64,000 bases of DNA. It comes from Xiphias gladius. Its lineage: Eukaryota; Chordata; Actinopteri; Istiophoriformes; Xiphiidae. The stretch covers positions 6,972,426 to 7,036,425 of the forward strand of contig NC_053412.1 of assembly GCF_016859285.1 (NCBI RefSeq). Reading direction: 5' to 3'. The stretch's first letter is position 1. Each line of letters begins with the position of its first letter. Below the pieces are notes generated by a model. It saw only the letters and a program-made list of their open reading frames with translations, made no database searches and had not been told where the DNA came from. Shown in pieces: positions 51,096-63,433 of the stretch. A program made the translations under genes and the position numbers.

Positions 51096-52825
51096 CTGCA
51101 ATCCAACATGACGGCCCATTATAGATGGACAGAAGACATACCTCAAAAAACAAGCTGTTCAACAGTTATTTGGAGTAAAACATGACTTAGAGTTGTATAA
51201 AATTATAAGAATAAGCTTTAATGCAGCTACATCCAAACTGTAGTTGCTAAATTTAAATCACCCAATAATTAATTGCTGAGAAAATGTGACTAAATGACAA
51301 CTATACTACATGTAAATATTCACACTATAAATTTTCTCCTTAGGTTTCCTCAGTAAAACAGCTCAGTGACCTCAAAGCCAAATTTTGACCCCAACAAACT
51401 GCCTTTAGCAGTAACATGACAATTACTGTTTAAAAAAAAGTCGTGCTTAACCCTCGATAGAAAAACGAGGCCTCCACGTTGACATCAAATTGTCCGATAG
51501 GATTTGGAGGTCATGTTAAACTACAGGACACTGACAACCACTTTACACTGTACACTAAACCACCTAGCAAGTTAAGCAGCTGCAATACCATAATTTCATT
51601 GGTAATTACTTTTCACAAAGCTGAAGCAGACGCACTGGGTAGGTTAGTGGCTGCACAAATAGCGTTAGCCAATGGCTAACGTCAGCTAGCGGAATACGAC
51701 GCACTTTAACTTCACCACAATGAACAGCAAAACTTACATTAGCTTTTCCCCTTACAATGTATCTTCAATTAAATAACATAAAAACACGTTAACAGGTGTG
51801 ACATGCAACGCTGCGTCCCACAAACATTTATACGCCCATTTCAGATGTACACAACGTCAACTGCGGCTGTGCTACTAGTATGTTTATCTTCTCCATGTCG
51901 ACGTGTTTGGATAGCAGCCCTTTCACAAAGGCACTTTCGTAGTTCCTTGTGTAAACATCTTTAAAATGTATGGTGTGGAAAACGCCTGAAACCACACTTT
52001 ATGCAATAAAAAAAGTAAAACAGGACAAATTAGATTTTTAAGAGCGTTTTTTTTTAACTGTAAAAAGCCAACACATTATATGTTTCGAATCTGCGAATGT
52101 ACGCCTCAAGTTAGGTGTACCTGTGGTTTGTTTTGGTTGACAATTGCTGCATGACTTGGGTAACGTACGCGCTTTTTCCTAAAAATATGCTAAAAAGGAA
52201 TGATACTTTCTTTTTTAATTTATAACCATTTGGCTACGTGAGTTTGTGGAGTTGTTTCCACAAGCAGGCAAGTCTGAAATTAGGACAGCTCAAATACAAA
52301 GTAGCTAGCTAGCTTACGTTAGCTCCATACTGATAATAATACATGAGAATAATTTTTCCTGTTTTCAAACCCCCCGTTATTTTATAGGTCACAGTCTATC
52401 AATAAAGGGGTGAATCTGCCTAAACTCAATAGACATTGAACTCAATAGGTTATCTTACTGCTGTGTCTACGCTTATACAACAAAATGTATGCTGGAAAGT
52501 CATACTCTCATCTCTTTAGCCAGCAAAGGTTATAATGGCACTGTAATAATATGAAACTAAATAAAACTGTATTAAACTCTGTGGGCAAGATACTGCACAA
52601 AAAAGGTATAATTTGAAAAGTAATTTAGAGAGAATTTGCAGTATCAGTAGGTTTAAAAAAAAAAAAACATAATAGCACAGCCTTGAAGCAAAGATTGTTA
52701 TTTGTGGAAATGATTGTACTAACAGGATGTAAATATACCAATATAAATGTTTAAAAAAAGAATATAACAAGAATCTTATAATGAATCCAAGCTATTTATT
52801 GATGTAAGTGTATTACTACCCACAG
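51096..52825. promoter_or_regulatory. Head-to-head interval between atg13 and harbi1
   Basis: On the minus strand a CAG acceptor at 51098-51096 lies 12 bases before the atg13 ATG, so atg13 has an upstream non-coding exon. The best candidate ends at 51738 with donor GCTAAT|GTAAGT. A CCAAT box sits at about 51667. On the plus strand, harbi1 is preceded by CTACCCACAG at 52816-52825, an acceptor one base before its ATG, so its first exon is also non-coding and lies within this interval. A GTGAGT at 52236 is a possible donor. Start sites are not resolved. Confidence 0.45.
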
Positions 52826-52826
52826 C

Positions 52827-54773
52827 ATGGCGATCCCTATTGCCATCTTGGACTGTGATCTACTCTTACATGGTATAGGTCATAAGACCCTGGACCGCTT
52901 TGACCTGGACTCTGTTTCAGACAGTTTCCTCCTCACACAATTTGGATTCCCCAGAGAGTTTATTCTGTATCTGGTGGAATTACTCAGAGAGGTTAGTATG
53001 TCCTCACCCTCAGTTTTGAATGCACACATAAAAGGTACTATGTTTAATGTGTCTTTCTCAAATCTGTATATACTACTATGTTGTGTTTCTCTTTTATTAT
53101 TTCTGTGTGTTAGGCTCTCTGCAGACGTACCCAGCGGTCCAGAGCCATCAGTCCTGAGGTCCAGGTGTTGGCTGCTTTGGGCTTTTACACATCTGGCTCA
53201 TTCCAGACATCTATGGGAGATACTATAGGGATCAGCCAGGCTTCAATGTCAAGATGTGTGTCCAATGTGACCAAAGCCCTGGTGGAGAAAGCTCCTCAGT
53301 TCATCATGTTCAACATGTAGGACAACATCTACTACTACTATACATATATATATAGAAATAAATTATGTCTGTTTAGACACTTTGAACTGTGACACTCAAT
53401 AAAAAATACCATGTCACACCTTTCCCTGTACTTGTTTCTTTGCCATGTATGAGTTTACATTGCTGTAGATAAGTAATTTACTGTGACATTAAGTGTTTAA
53501 GAAAGTGGTTAATATTATATTGGCAATAAACTATGCACTTACAAAGAAATTAATATTCATTTCTACAGAGAGACAGCTGTTAAGGTTGAAAAGCATAAAT
53601 TAAGCTTCAAAGAAAGGAGAAGAAAGCCGCATAATAACAGCAATAATGTTTTCCAAACAGGGATCCCTCCAGCAGAGAGCAGTCCTTCCAGGAGTTTCAG
53701 AGAGTTGCAGGATTTCCAGGAGTTCTGGGGGTGCTGGACTGTGTTCAGGTTTATTATATTTTACTGTATTAGTACTTTCAGTAACTTAATGTTTTTGCAC
53801 TCTCCTTGATTTGATTATCAGTTTCTATAGCAGGTAACTGATCCCTCTTTCTCAGTCTTCTTTGCTCTTCATCTCCAGGTCGCCATCAAAGCTCCAAACA
53901 GTGAAGACTCGTCGTATGTGAACAAGAAGGGGTTTCACTCTGTGGGCTGCCAGCTTGTTTGTGACGCTCGAGGATTGTTACTCAGCGCAGAAACCCACTG
54001 GCCAGGTGGCCTCAAAGACACTGATGTTCTAGAGAGATCTGCTCTCCACAAACAGCTGCAGGACACCGAGAAGGGCTGGCTGCTGGGTGAGACGTGAATT
54101 TTAGACTTCCACCATCGCTCTGTAAAGTCTGAAAAGCCCACTTGAGTTAGATAAGATGGGGTTAAAGGTTTCGTTTCCTAGGTGACCGTCGTTATCCTCT
54201 GAGGAAGTGGTTGATGACGCCGGTGGACAGACCAGATTCCCCTGCAGAGTTTCGATACAATCTGGCTCACACTGCTACACATGAGATAGTGGACAGAACC
54301 TTCAGAGCCATCCAGACCAGATTCAGATGTTTAGATGGCACCAAAGGATATCTACAGGTATTGAAGTCCATCCTACGCTGTTCTATTCCTTCCTCTGTCC
54401 CTTCCACATAATCAAAATATACTCTGGGTTTGACAATAAACTGAGCAAGAACAGGCTTCTTTTTGCATCTTAACTAAAAGAAAAACTGAAAATTACAGGG
54501 ATCAGCATCATACTGGGCATTGTCGTCCATTTATTAAGGCCTCTGTTGTCATGTCTCCTCTCCCGTGTGTAGTATTCTCCAGAGAGGAGTTCGTCCATCC
54601 TGCTGGCCTGCTGTGTCCTCCACAACGCCTCCCTGCAGTCTGGATTAGACGCCTGGACTCTGGAGAGGACAGACCCTCTGGAGCAGCCCGAGACCCTGGA
54701 ACAGAGACCTGAAGACCGTGACAGCCAGGCGGAGGACCTCAGAAAACAGCTCATACTCAAACACTTCAGCTGA
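52827..54773 (+). CDS. harbi1: HARBI1, domesticated Harbinger transposase-derived nuclease, complete
   Basis: Conserved vertebrate gene derived from a Harbinger (PIF) transposase; a putative nuclease known to pair with NAIF1. Exons: 52827-52991, 53114-53316, 53661-53748, 53879-54086, 54182-54357, 54573-54773, totalling 1041 bases, 346 residues (human 349). The start [14 protein letters not shown], the segment [20 protein letters not shown] with helix-turn-helix-like [11 protein letters not shown], and the end KQLILKHFS all match the family. Candidate acidic residues are D149 ([10 protein letters not shown]) and D199 (GGLKDTDVL), but D259 stands where family members have Glu (HEIVDRTF). It lies head-to-head with atg13, as in human. 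The phases join cleanly; the donor after 53748 (GTTTAT) is weak. Confidence 0.96.
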
Positions 54774-55425
54774 AGTGCTGGCTGGGCCCAAGGACTCAAG
54801 TCAGCCAGTGTCACAGATTTTAATAGTAGTCAGATCAAAAACAAACTCAAGTCAAGTTCCTGTTGAGGTTGAAGGGGATCAAGACTAAGTCAAGACTGGG
54901 ACCAGAGTAATTTTTTTTTTTTTTTTTTTAAAACACCGCACAAAAGGTCACATTTAAAGCAAGAAAGTCAACAGACACAGTGTTGCTGATGCAGTTTTTT
55001 AATATTTTGCTGGTTTCTATTCTACTGACTACACTATGATAAGATAGTTATATATGGAGGAACATGCAGGATGCTATACAACAAACCAAGACAACATTAT
55101 ATCCAAACACATTTCAAACAACCAAACTCCTCTGAAAGTGCTGGATTCTTCTCTGTGGACATTCTCCAAATATTCATGGAGAGGTTTAGAATAATCAAGC
55201 ACCTTCTGGTGTTTTGCAACTATTCAAACTGTGTGAAGCTACTGTGTTGTCCAGGTTTCTTTACAAGTGGAAAAAGTCACCCTCCCTGTTATTTATTTAT
55301 TTTTTAAATCCCTCCCCACTTTCTTCCCCAAAAATCCACAGATTTTTCTCCTATTTTTTTTTCCTTTCACACATAATTCCACAGGTTAAAATCTTGGACT
55401 ATGTCACAATACAAAAACAAGGCCC
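54774..55425. other. harbi1 3' UTR and spacer
   Basis: No gene seen. It contains an 18-base poly-T run at 54909-54929 and no clear AATAAA soon after the harbi1 stop; the first plus-strand AATAAA is near 55791. The harbi1 and creb3l1 3' UTRs may therefore meet or overlap. Confidence 0.45.
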
Positions 55426-56344
55426 TTTATTTACAACATCTGCACATTACGTTGTCGTTATTTATGTACACGGGTGCATTAAGACTGAAGGATGAGAATG
55501 ACAGGATGGTTGTGCAACGGGCTGCAGTCATGTGATGTTTTTGTGTATGGCATGAGGGGACACAAAATGAAATGACACGGAAGAAAAAAAACAAAATCTA
55601 AGTTAACTGTAATGTTGTGGAGAATGAAGTATTTCTGGATGTTTTATAGCAGGAATATGTAATTATTTCCTCAAGGATTTGGACTGGGACATTGAAACAT
55701 CTGTTTTCATAACTTCTAATTTGAAGGAACACCATGACATTTTTTGGGGAACATCAATGCTTTTCTCACATTGTCAGAACAGTGGTGAAGAAATAAAAAC
55801 TTTTTTAAACGTCCTGGTGTTCCTTCAAATTGTGGAGTGAAAAAAAGCTAGTGGTGTTTTACTTCCTTGAATGTTTTAGTCCCCTGATTGGCTTCATCAA
55901 TATATACACACTTTCTACAAACAGGAATAAATACAACATGCACTGCTGTCGCATGAGCACATTTAGTATTGATGTTTTAGATGTTTCCTTTGCTGTTTAA
56001 GTTATAGGAGGCACAAAATATTTCTATTAAACATTGCTGTCAATATTTTAATTTTTTACAAGTCTGCAGTTGTAATGAATTTCTATGGTTTTTTTTGGGT
56101 CAAGAACTTTATCTTGAGGTTAAAAATTAGATTTTTTTTTCAAGGTTTAATTGTAAAAGCTAATTGTATTTTTAAATCACGAAGGAACAAAAAAGACCTT
56201 CAGGAGGTTTTCATGCGACAGCAGTGAAACATAAACACTGTATTACAGTTAAAAGACACAAACAGATCATGTCAGTTTTACAATCCATGAACCATCATGT
56301 AAAACTTCACATCATCCTCAATGCCAAAACAACATACAATTCCC

Positions 56345-56546
56345 TTTTTTTTTTTTTGCATAAAATAAATATGCCCTTTTTTGATGCTCAGAATATATTA
56401 TAAGTTGTATTTTTGTGAATTTTTGTAAACATTATTTAGAAAAAAATGAAACAATAAGATAAACTAACCTTAAAAACAATTTCAGTATTTCTTTTTTTGT
56501 TGCATAAATTAAATATGCTCTTTTTTGATGCTGCAAATATATTATA
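56345..56546 (+). repeat. Diverged tandem duplication, offset about 144 bp
   Basis: Poly-T, GCATAAAATAAATATGCCC, TTTTTTGATGCTCAGAATATATTA at 56345-56400 recurs as poly-T, GCATAAATTAAATATGCTC, TTTTTTGATGCTGCAAATATATTA at 56490-56545. The two copies differ at about one position in ten. Confidence 0.75.
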
Positions 56547-57177
56547 TATACATTTTTTTAATTCCATAAAAATACTTTTATGTCAAGTTTCCCAACCTCT
56601 GTCAGAACCCCTTTAACAGTCCCTTGATAGGAAAATATGGTTTCCCACCTAAAACTAATGTAGACTTGTGGTCAGAATTGAAAGAAGTGAAAAACTAGTT
56701 TTGACTGCAGAGATAGATTTTAAAAATGGAAAAATAAAATGCATTATATGTTTAGTTGTAACTCTAACTGAAAACCCATTACTTAACACTCTTTTTAAGC
56801 TGTTCAAACCAAGGCTGGCTCATAGCAAAAGGAGACTTTGCCCCAAATACATGCATAGGCACGCGAAATAAAATGTTTAGTTCAATCCTGAACATTCATC
56901 CAGTCTATGATTAGTTAAAAAGAGAACAAGAACAAGAAGGGAAATTAGCAAAATCTCACCCAGGGCCTCAAACGGCTGAGGCCAGCTCCGATTTAAACAG
57001 TGTGTAATCTAGTTAGAGTTAAGTTTCCAGGTTTATAATTGCATGTGTGGGCATTAGGTGTAAGGCCTAGTTAGTCATATCTGACTGAAGTTAGTGAAAG
57101 GCACTTTTAAAATGGCACAGGATGTGTTTGTTTTCAACACACTAGCCTCATTCAAATGAACTATTATAAAAGAGCTG

Positions 57178-57532
57178 AAGAACTGAAATGATTATTAGAT
57201 TAACTTATGACAGGAAGTTAATCAGCAACGATTTTGATAATCAATTAATCAATTATATTTCAGTTACAAAGCACAAATGCCAAAAAAAATCTGTTTTCTA
57301 GCTTCTAAAATGTGAGAATCTGCTGCTTTTCTGTGTTTTATATCACTGTAAATAAAATATCCTTGGGTTTTGGACCATGGGTCAGACAAAAAAAAAAAAA
57401 AAGACATTTGGAGACGTCACCTTGGCCTCTTGGATATTGTGACAGGCCCTTTTCACTAAGTGAATAATTTATTAATCAAAAGAATAACTGACAGATGAAT
57501 CGATAATCACGATAATCGTTTGTTGCAGCCCT
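57178..57532 (+). repeat. Interspersed repeat copy B (best-preserved member of the A-E family)
   Basis: The sequence runs from GATTATTAGATTAACTTATG through CTGCTTTTCTGTGTTTTATA, CTTGGGTTTTGGACCATGG, GGAGACGTCACCTTGG and TGTGACAGGCCCTTTTCACT to GATAATCGTTTGTTGCAGCCC. From memory this is a very abundant percomorph element. Copies A, C, D and E in this window are more decayed. Confidence 0.65.
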
Positions 57533-58253
57533 TGATTAACATATGGTATGTGATTGGTTAAAAACTAAAGCACTGATCCAATGTAGTGCATCCAGAGTGC
57601 CATGGAAGTAAAATACAAGCACCACATGCTAACATAAACCAGATACCCACAGTGGAGGTCCGTCAAGTTTTCTGTGATTCTCTCAACATTAAGACCACAT
57701 TTCCCATAAAGCTCTTTGCTACATGGCGAGAGTGGTTGTGGTCACTAATAACTGTTTTAGGGCTGTTATTACATGATCGCAACTTAAGCGGTGATGAAGT
57801 AATTTTATTAAAATGCTTAAAATTGCCTGAGGGTTGCCAAGACCCTATGTTTTTGATTTAATGTATCTCCAAAATATTCTTCATGGTTGTTTAAACTGAA
57901 TATGAATGAATTATAAAATAACATAAAAATGAATTTAAAAATAACAAGGTCCCTTTAAAATCAAGTATATTCAGGTGTAGCAGACTCTGTTAAAGCAGAG
58001 AAGTGAGGCACTACGTACAAGAAGGACACCGGCTGTGGAGGGCGAGAGGGCTGCAGCGTCGGACGTCTTGAGGCAGAGCACGTCACTCACTGAAAGGGAT
58101 GATGGTGGACTTGCTGACAGGGTAATGTAGACGCAGGCAGGTTTTGGTCCAGTTGGATGTTGATATGAAGCCCGTTGAGTTCAGGAATCAGGAGGTTTTG
58201 GGCTTTTTAGGGGTCAGAGGTGAGAAGTCATGGGAGGAGGGGTCAGCTGTCTG

Positions 58254-61200
58254 TCAGAAAAGCTCTGAGACTCCGTCTGGTTTTGTTTCTCTGAGGACAG
58301 AAGACAGGAAATTTATCAATATCGTTTGATATGTAACATATAAAGACAGTATTAGTGGAGCGTGCGTCTTACCTCCGGTCTAACTTGGGCCCAGTTGTCT
58401 GGTTGCTGTGGGCGTCAGCCGTGTAACGGCTTGTCTGGATGTGGGAGTGGGCTTCTGACTGTAGCCTCTCCCCTTCTGATGTCACTAAACTCTCCTCCAG
58501 TGGAGCCCCTTCGTTGTAGAAGAGCAGGCTGCGGGAACGGACTGAAACAACACGAACACCCAGCAGTTTTTTTTTTTTTATTCTCATGTAATTTGAGCTG
58601 CAATGACTGGTCAAATTAGTTAATTTTGTGGACTGTAAATGCTTGGCTTTTAAAGTTTTCCATTTTAAACATGCCAAACACTAGTGGGACGTGAAAAATT
58701 TGAGTATTTGCGAGCACTCGTTTTGTCAAGCAAAATTTCCAAATATTTGCCGTTTCAAGCTTTTTCAATGTGCTCAGTTGTTGTTTTTTAAATTATTGAA
58801 AATTTAACACTTTTGAGTTTTTGACTGTTAGTCAGACAAAACAATACATTTAAATAAACCATTGATAGTTGCAGTCCTAGTTTGAAGAAAATTCCAAAAT
58901 AATGTTTTTGCAACTTTGGAAGCTGCATTTTTTTCCCATAAACTAAGGGAACATTAGACTATAATTTATGAAAGTATTGCTATCGGTCAAATTCTCCTTT
59001 ATTGCACATTTAAAAAAAGAAAATGGTTGTTCAATGGTTAGTTTGTCCACAACTTTGTTCCACAGCAAGATATCTCTATAGTTACTAGCCCCATTTCCAA
59101 ATTCAAAATTTAATTTGGATATTTCTAGTGCCAAAGTCAGGTCACATTTCCTCTTGAAAAGTAAAAACTGAATGTGAAATTTGTTAATATAAAAGAATAA
59201 TCCTACCACTGATTTTATACCAAAACTCCCACTTTCACAGATGAAATTTCACAGTCTAATGCACAGTTTGCCATGAAATTGTCCAACAACTGTATTCTAT
59301 CAGATGTATTTCAGGTTGTGATAACCTCTAGCCGCTACTAACTTTAGTCCTTGAAAGTTGCCTTAGTCTAGCAGACTTTTTCCCTCACCAGTCACAGGAT
59401 GGCTCTTTTTTTATATATATATGATTTGTTTGTGGACGTTTCGCAGGATGGTTCTTGGCAGAATAGAGTGGTACTTAAAATGATGGCAGCCCGACTTCTG
59501 GTTTCAAAAAGGGGTTTCCCAAGGGTAAGTGGTTAAAGAAAGGGAATTTATAGGGAAGTGGAATGTAGCGTAGATCAAAAGTTGATACCCATGTTCTCTG
59601 CCCAAGTTGTCTTTGATAGAAATAACTTTGGAGAAAAGCATTTTAAGTCTTGCACTATAGACTGTGGAAATCGTGCTGTGAACATCACAAACTGGTCATA
59701 TATTGTACCCTAGGATGGTTGTATGCTGAAAATACTTCCAGACCTACCCTGACTGGTGGTGTAGAGGTCCGCTGACGGAAGAGGAGGAGAGGAAGAGGAG
59801 TGAGAGGAGGAGGAGGAGGAGGTGGTGCTGTGAGTGAGGAAGGAGAGGGGAGAGAGGCAGGGGGAGAAGGAGCCCAACACCAGGACAAAACACACGGCCA
59901 TCATCTGCACAGAGGGAGGAACAAAACACTCCTGTTAATAAATCATCATAATGGGATGATGCCCGATTTTAGAGACAACATGAATAAACTCAACATGAAA
60001 CGGTTTGTTAATTCTACCGCTGTTTACACATCAGCTGCGAACATCACTTTATTTTGGGCAATGGTGTCTCCATGTGCGAGATCCATAGTTGACTAAATAA
60101 ATAACTAATCTTGAGATGAGTATTTACAGAAAGGCGCAGTGGGTTAAAAAAAAATTCTTATCGGAAAAATAAATATGTATATAAGGAAGTGCTGGACCCA
60201 TGATGTTTTTCCGCCCCTTTTTGAAGAGACAAGAGTAACATGAGACACGACTTGTGGTGTTCGTGGTTGTTATGCCCTCTTCAGGGGCACTGAATGTGGG
60301 GTAACAATCTGATTCAGGGGCCCGTGGCTGGACAAGGGCCCTGGGAAATTTCAGGGATTACATTCAAGGTTTAAAAACCCTAAATTAGGTGTTTTCAGCG
60401 TAGCCAGGATGTTTGAAATCGCCCCTGACCCCGAGAGTTTCACTCCATCTGAATCATTGCCCGTACTTTAAGTACTACTTTCACCACAATTGCCTTCTGC
60501 ATCTCAAGACTATTATCCATTTGACAAGCACACTAAGAAAATGAATGGAAAACAAATGACAGCATTAAGTTAAAGCGTAATTACTTTATCACAATGGTAT
60601 TTTCTCTTGATTGTAACATTTTTTCATATGCTCCCAGGGGAAAAAAAAATACTTACAATAACCAAGATATCAACATATATGTATATCATTTTTTATGTGT
60701 GTGTGTGGGTGTGTGAACAGCTTTTAGAGCAGCAATAGTATTTACCATGAGGCATGTCCCTGTTTGAGTTGAGGCCATTTTACAAGAACGGGGAACAACT
60801 TTCCCTGAAATCAGTGACTGAAGCTTCTGGAGCTGCTGTAGGAGAGACCTAGAGAGAAGAAGAGAGATAAACGATAGAAGAGCATTAAATAGCTGCTATC
60901 TGCTCTTTGATTAAATCTGGATGATAATGTCTGTCTTTCTGTGACTTGTACTGTTCCACGCTTGTCACATTGCTGCTGAGAACACATCCCCCGAAGGATA
61001 CAAAAAAAAACAAAAACAGCAGTTGGTCAAGGTTACAATTAGAGCCTTTGTTGCAGTTTGAGTCCGAGGATTTGTGCAGAGCCTGAGAGGAAGAGCAGCC
61101 TGAGAGGTTAAACCCGGGGCAGGACGCACTGTGGATTTGCCTCTCTTTAATAAGTATGTGTTTATGTCCATAGTGTGTGCATTCACACACATGGCTCGAC

Positions 61201-63389
61201 TCTTGATCCACCACTAAGTACAGTATACTTAGAACATGTACAGCCATTGGAAACCACAAGAGGAGTTATACACACACTGAGACATGCCATTTATTTCACC
61301 TAAAATCTACAGCGTCCCTCCAGAGAGTTCCTCTCCTCTTGAGTGCTTGTCAACACTGGGCCGACTGTACCTCAGGGTAAAACTTTAACCACCTGATCTG
61401 CTGCTGTTTTTTCCCCCGTTAGCCACAGTAAGTAAAGAGTGCAATAGAGCCGGGACAGAGTACATGAGTTGGAACACAACAATCAAGTGTATCAGTGGGA
61501 TCTGGAGAGCAGGGTTCTGATGGTATGAGCTGTCCGGGGCTGTGAGGACACACTCTGACCACTAAGTGGAGACAGAGAACCGGTTACTGCTGAACACAGT
61601 GGGACCCAGCCCCCAGCAAGTCATGGAGTCATTTAACAGGTTACAGACTAAACCAGACAGAAATCGGGTCAATCATTCTATCACACGTTCGGTGATTAAA
61701 CTGAACAATTCGTGGAGCAGCGGGTCAGTCTGTCGGTTCATCTAATGTTTTAAATTTCCACGCTGGCGCCTGTCACGTGCACCTGAGTGTAGCATTTTCT
61801 CCATCTGCAATAAACTTACGTGGGACGACACTAAGCAGCATCACTCGCGCAGGACCTTGATGCGAAACCACTGTAATTTACTGCTAAACTTATGGCTGCT
61901 TAAAATGTACAGTACTTCCAAAGGTCGACTGGGTGAATCAAAGTACGTGTAAATATTCAGCACAAAAATGGAAAATTCAAATTAATTCAGTAAATAAACA
62001 CGAAGAAGTGCTCAGAGTTGTTACGAGGCGTATTCTTTTACTGTTAGGGGAGCTAGGCTAGCACTTTCCCTTTGCTTCAAGCTTTTGTGCTAAGCTAGGC
62101 TAAACATTTCCTCAGCCACTATTTGACCTGGGCTAACAGAGCTGACGTTATTAGAAATCTTCTAATATGACTCTGACTAAGAAAGCAAATAAACATCTCT
62201 GGAAAAGTCCCTGTCTGAGCATCTGGTCAAACTAAATTGTGGCGGAGTGTGAGACAAAAAAATACATGTGCAAGCCAAATTTAATACTCCTTCAAGACAT
62301 ATTTAATGCTGCACAGAATTGGAGTTAAGACTATTCTTGTACAACTAATAAAACCAGTAGCACGAACCCAGTTCTGTATGAATCAGACAAGCAGCACAGA
62401 CAAAAACACTGCATGGAGAATAAAATGACCACTAATAACTGCATTTGGGGCATTTTGAGGAACAAGGAGCTTAAATTTAGTTCAGTCATTTAAGAACTTT
62501 TCTTTTTTTTTTTTAGACCCACACATATTCCAGACTTTTTGTGAGAGTGATCGTGCTGTGTGCTGACTCATGTTTCCCACTTTGTGCCAACTCATTGTTC
62601 CTCCGTGTGGTGGTTTAACATATTCATCTGTGTGTGCGCGCGCGCGTGTGTGTGTGTGTGTGGTGGAAAGTGAGGGGGTTGCCTACCATGATGAAAGCTA
62701 CTGTTAACTCGCAGCTTTAATGACAGACTCAGGCTGCCACAGACAGACAGACTTTGTAGAGACAGGACCCCCCTCCCACCACCACCACCACCACCACCCA
62801 TCTACCCGCTTTCCCTCAGCCTTCATCTGTGCATCCCACCACACCCACCCACTCCAGGATAATAGCACATTGGTTTCATACTGTTATAATAACAGAGAAG
62901 ACAAAAGGAGCTGGATGAGTCTACACCTCGCTTATGGAGCTGATATATTTCTGTTTAGACTCCTATAACTCTCCGTGTAATTTACTGTATATATAATGTA
63001 TGCTCAAAAGTTTTATACACACAGAGCATAAATACTAGTATGTATAACCTACAGTAAAGTGCTTTTGTTCTTTAAAGACCGCATGACTGCAGGTCAGTCA
63101 AAGCTTTCCCGCTTGCAGTTATAATAATTATTATTTCTCCACGAGAGATTAGAAGAAAGATTAAAAAAGAATGAAACCCAGTTTCTGCAGCCCTGTTGCA
63201 ACACAGATCCTTCCGCTCGCAGATTATCAGGCTGCATTCTTTGCAGACTTGTTACTGTTTTCAGCTATGATAATCCAAACATCACTACATGAATGTTGGA
63301 TCTGTGTTCTAAGTGTTCAGAGCCAGCACGCAACAGCTTCAGTCTGTTCGGAGGCACAACTGTGAAACAACACAAAAGTCAGCCTGTGT

Positions 63390-63433
<44 letters not shown>

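Larger units (their letters stand above)
55426..58253 (-). other. creb3l1: Probable creb3l1 3' UTR
   Basis: No other gene lies in this 2.8-kb AT-rich stretch downstream of creb3l1. TTTATT at 55426-55431 would be an AATAAA signal for the minus strand. The extent is inferred. It includes repeat copy B and a 144-base tandem duplication. One frame near 58088-58190 encodes a run ending STIIPFSE, which could belong to an alternative creb3l1 terminus. Confidence 0.4.

Noticed and set aside
53317-53660. Premature stop ending harbi1 after FNM
   Set aside because: The TAG lies at a GTAGGA donor; splicing to 53661 restores the conserved reading frame.
59685-59929. Three minus-strand frames over creb3l1 exon 59904-59748
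   Set aside because: Only the frame containing [13 protein letters not shown] continues in phase from the preceding exon; the other two are shadows.
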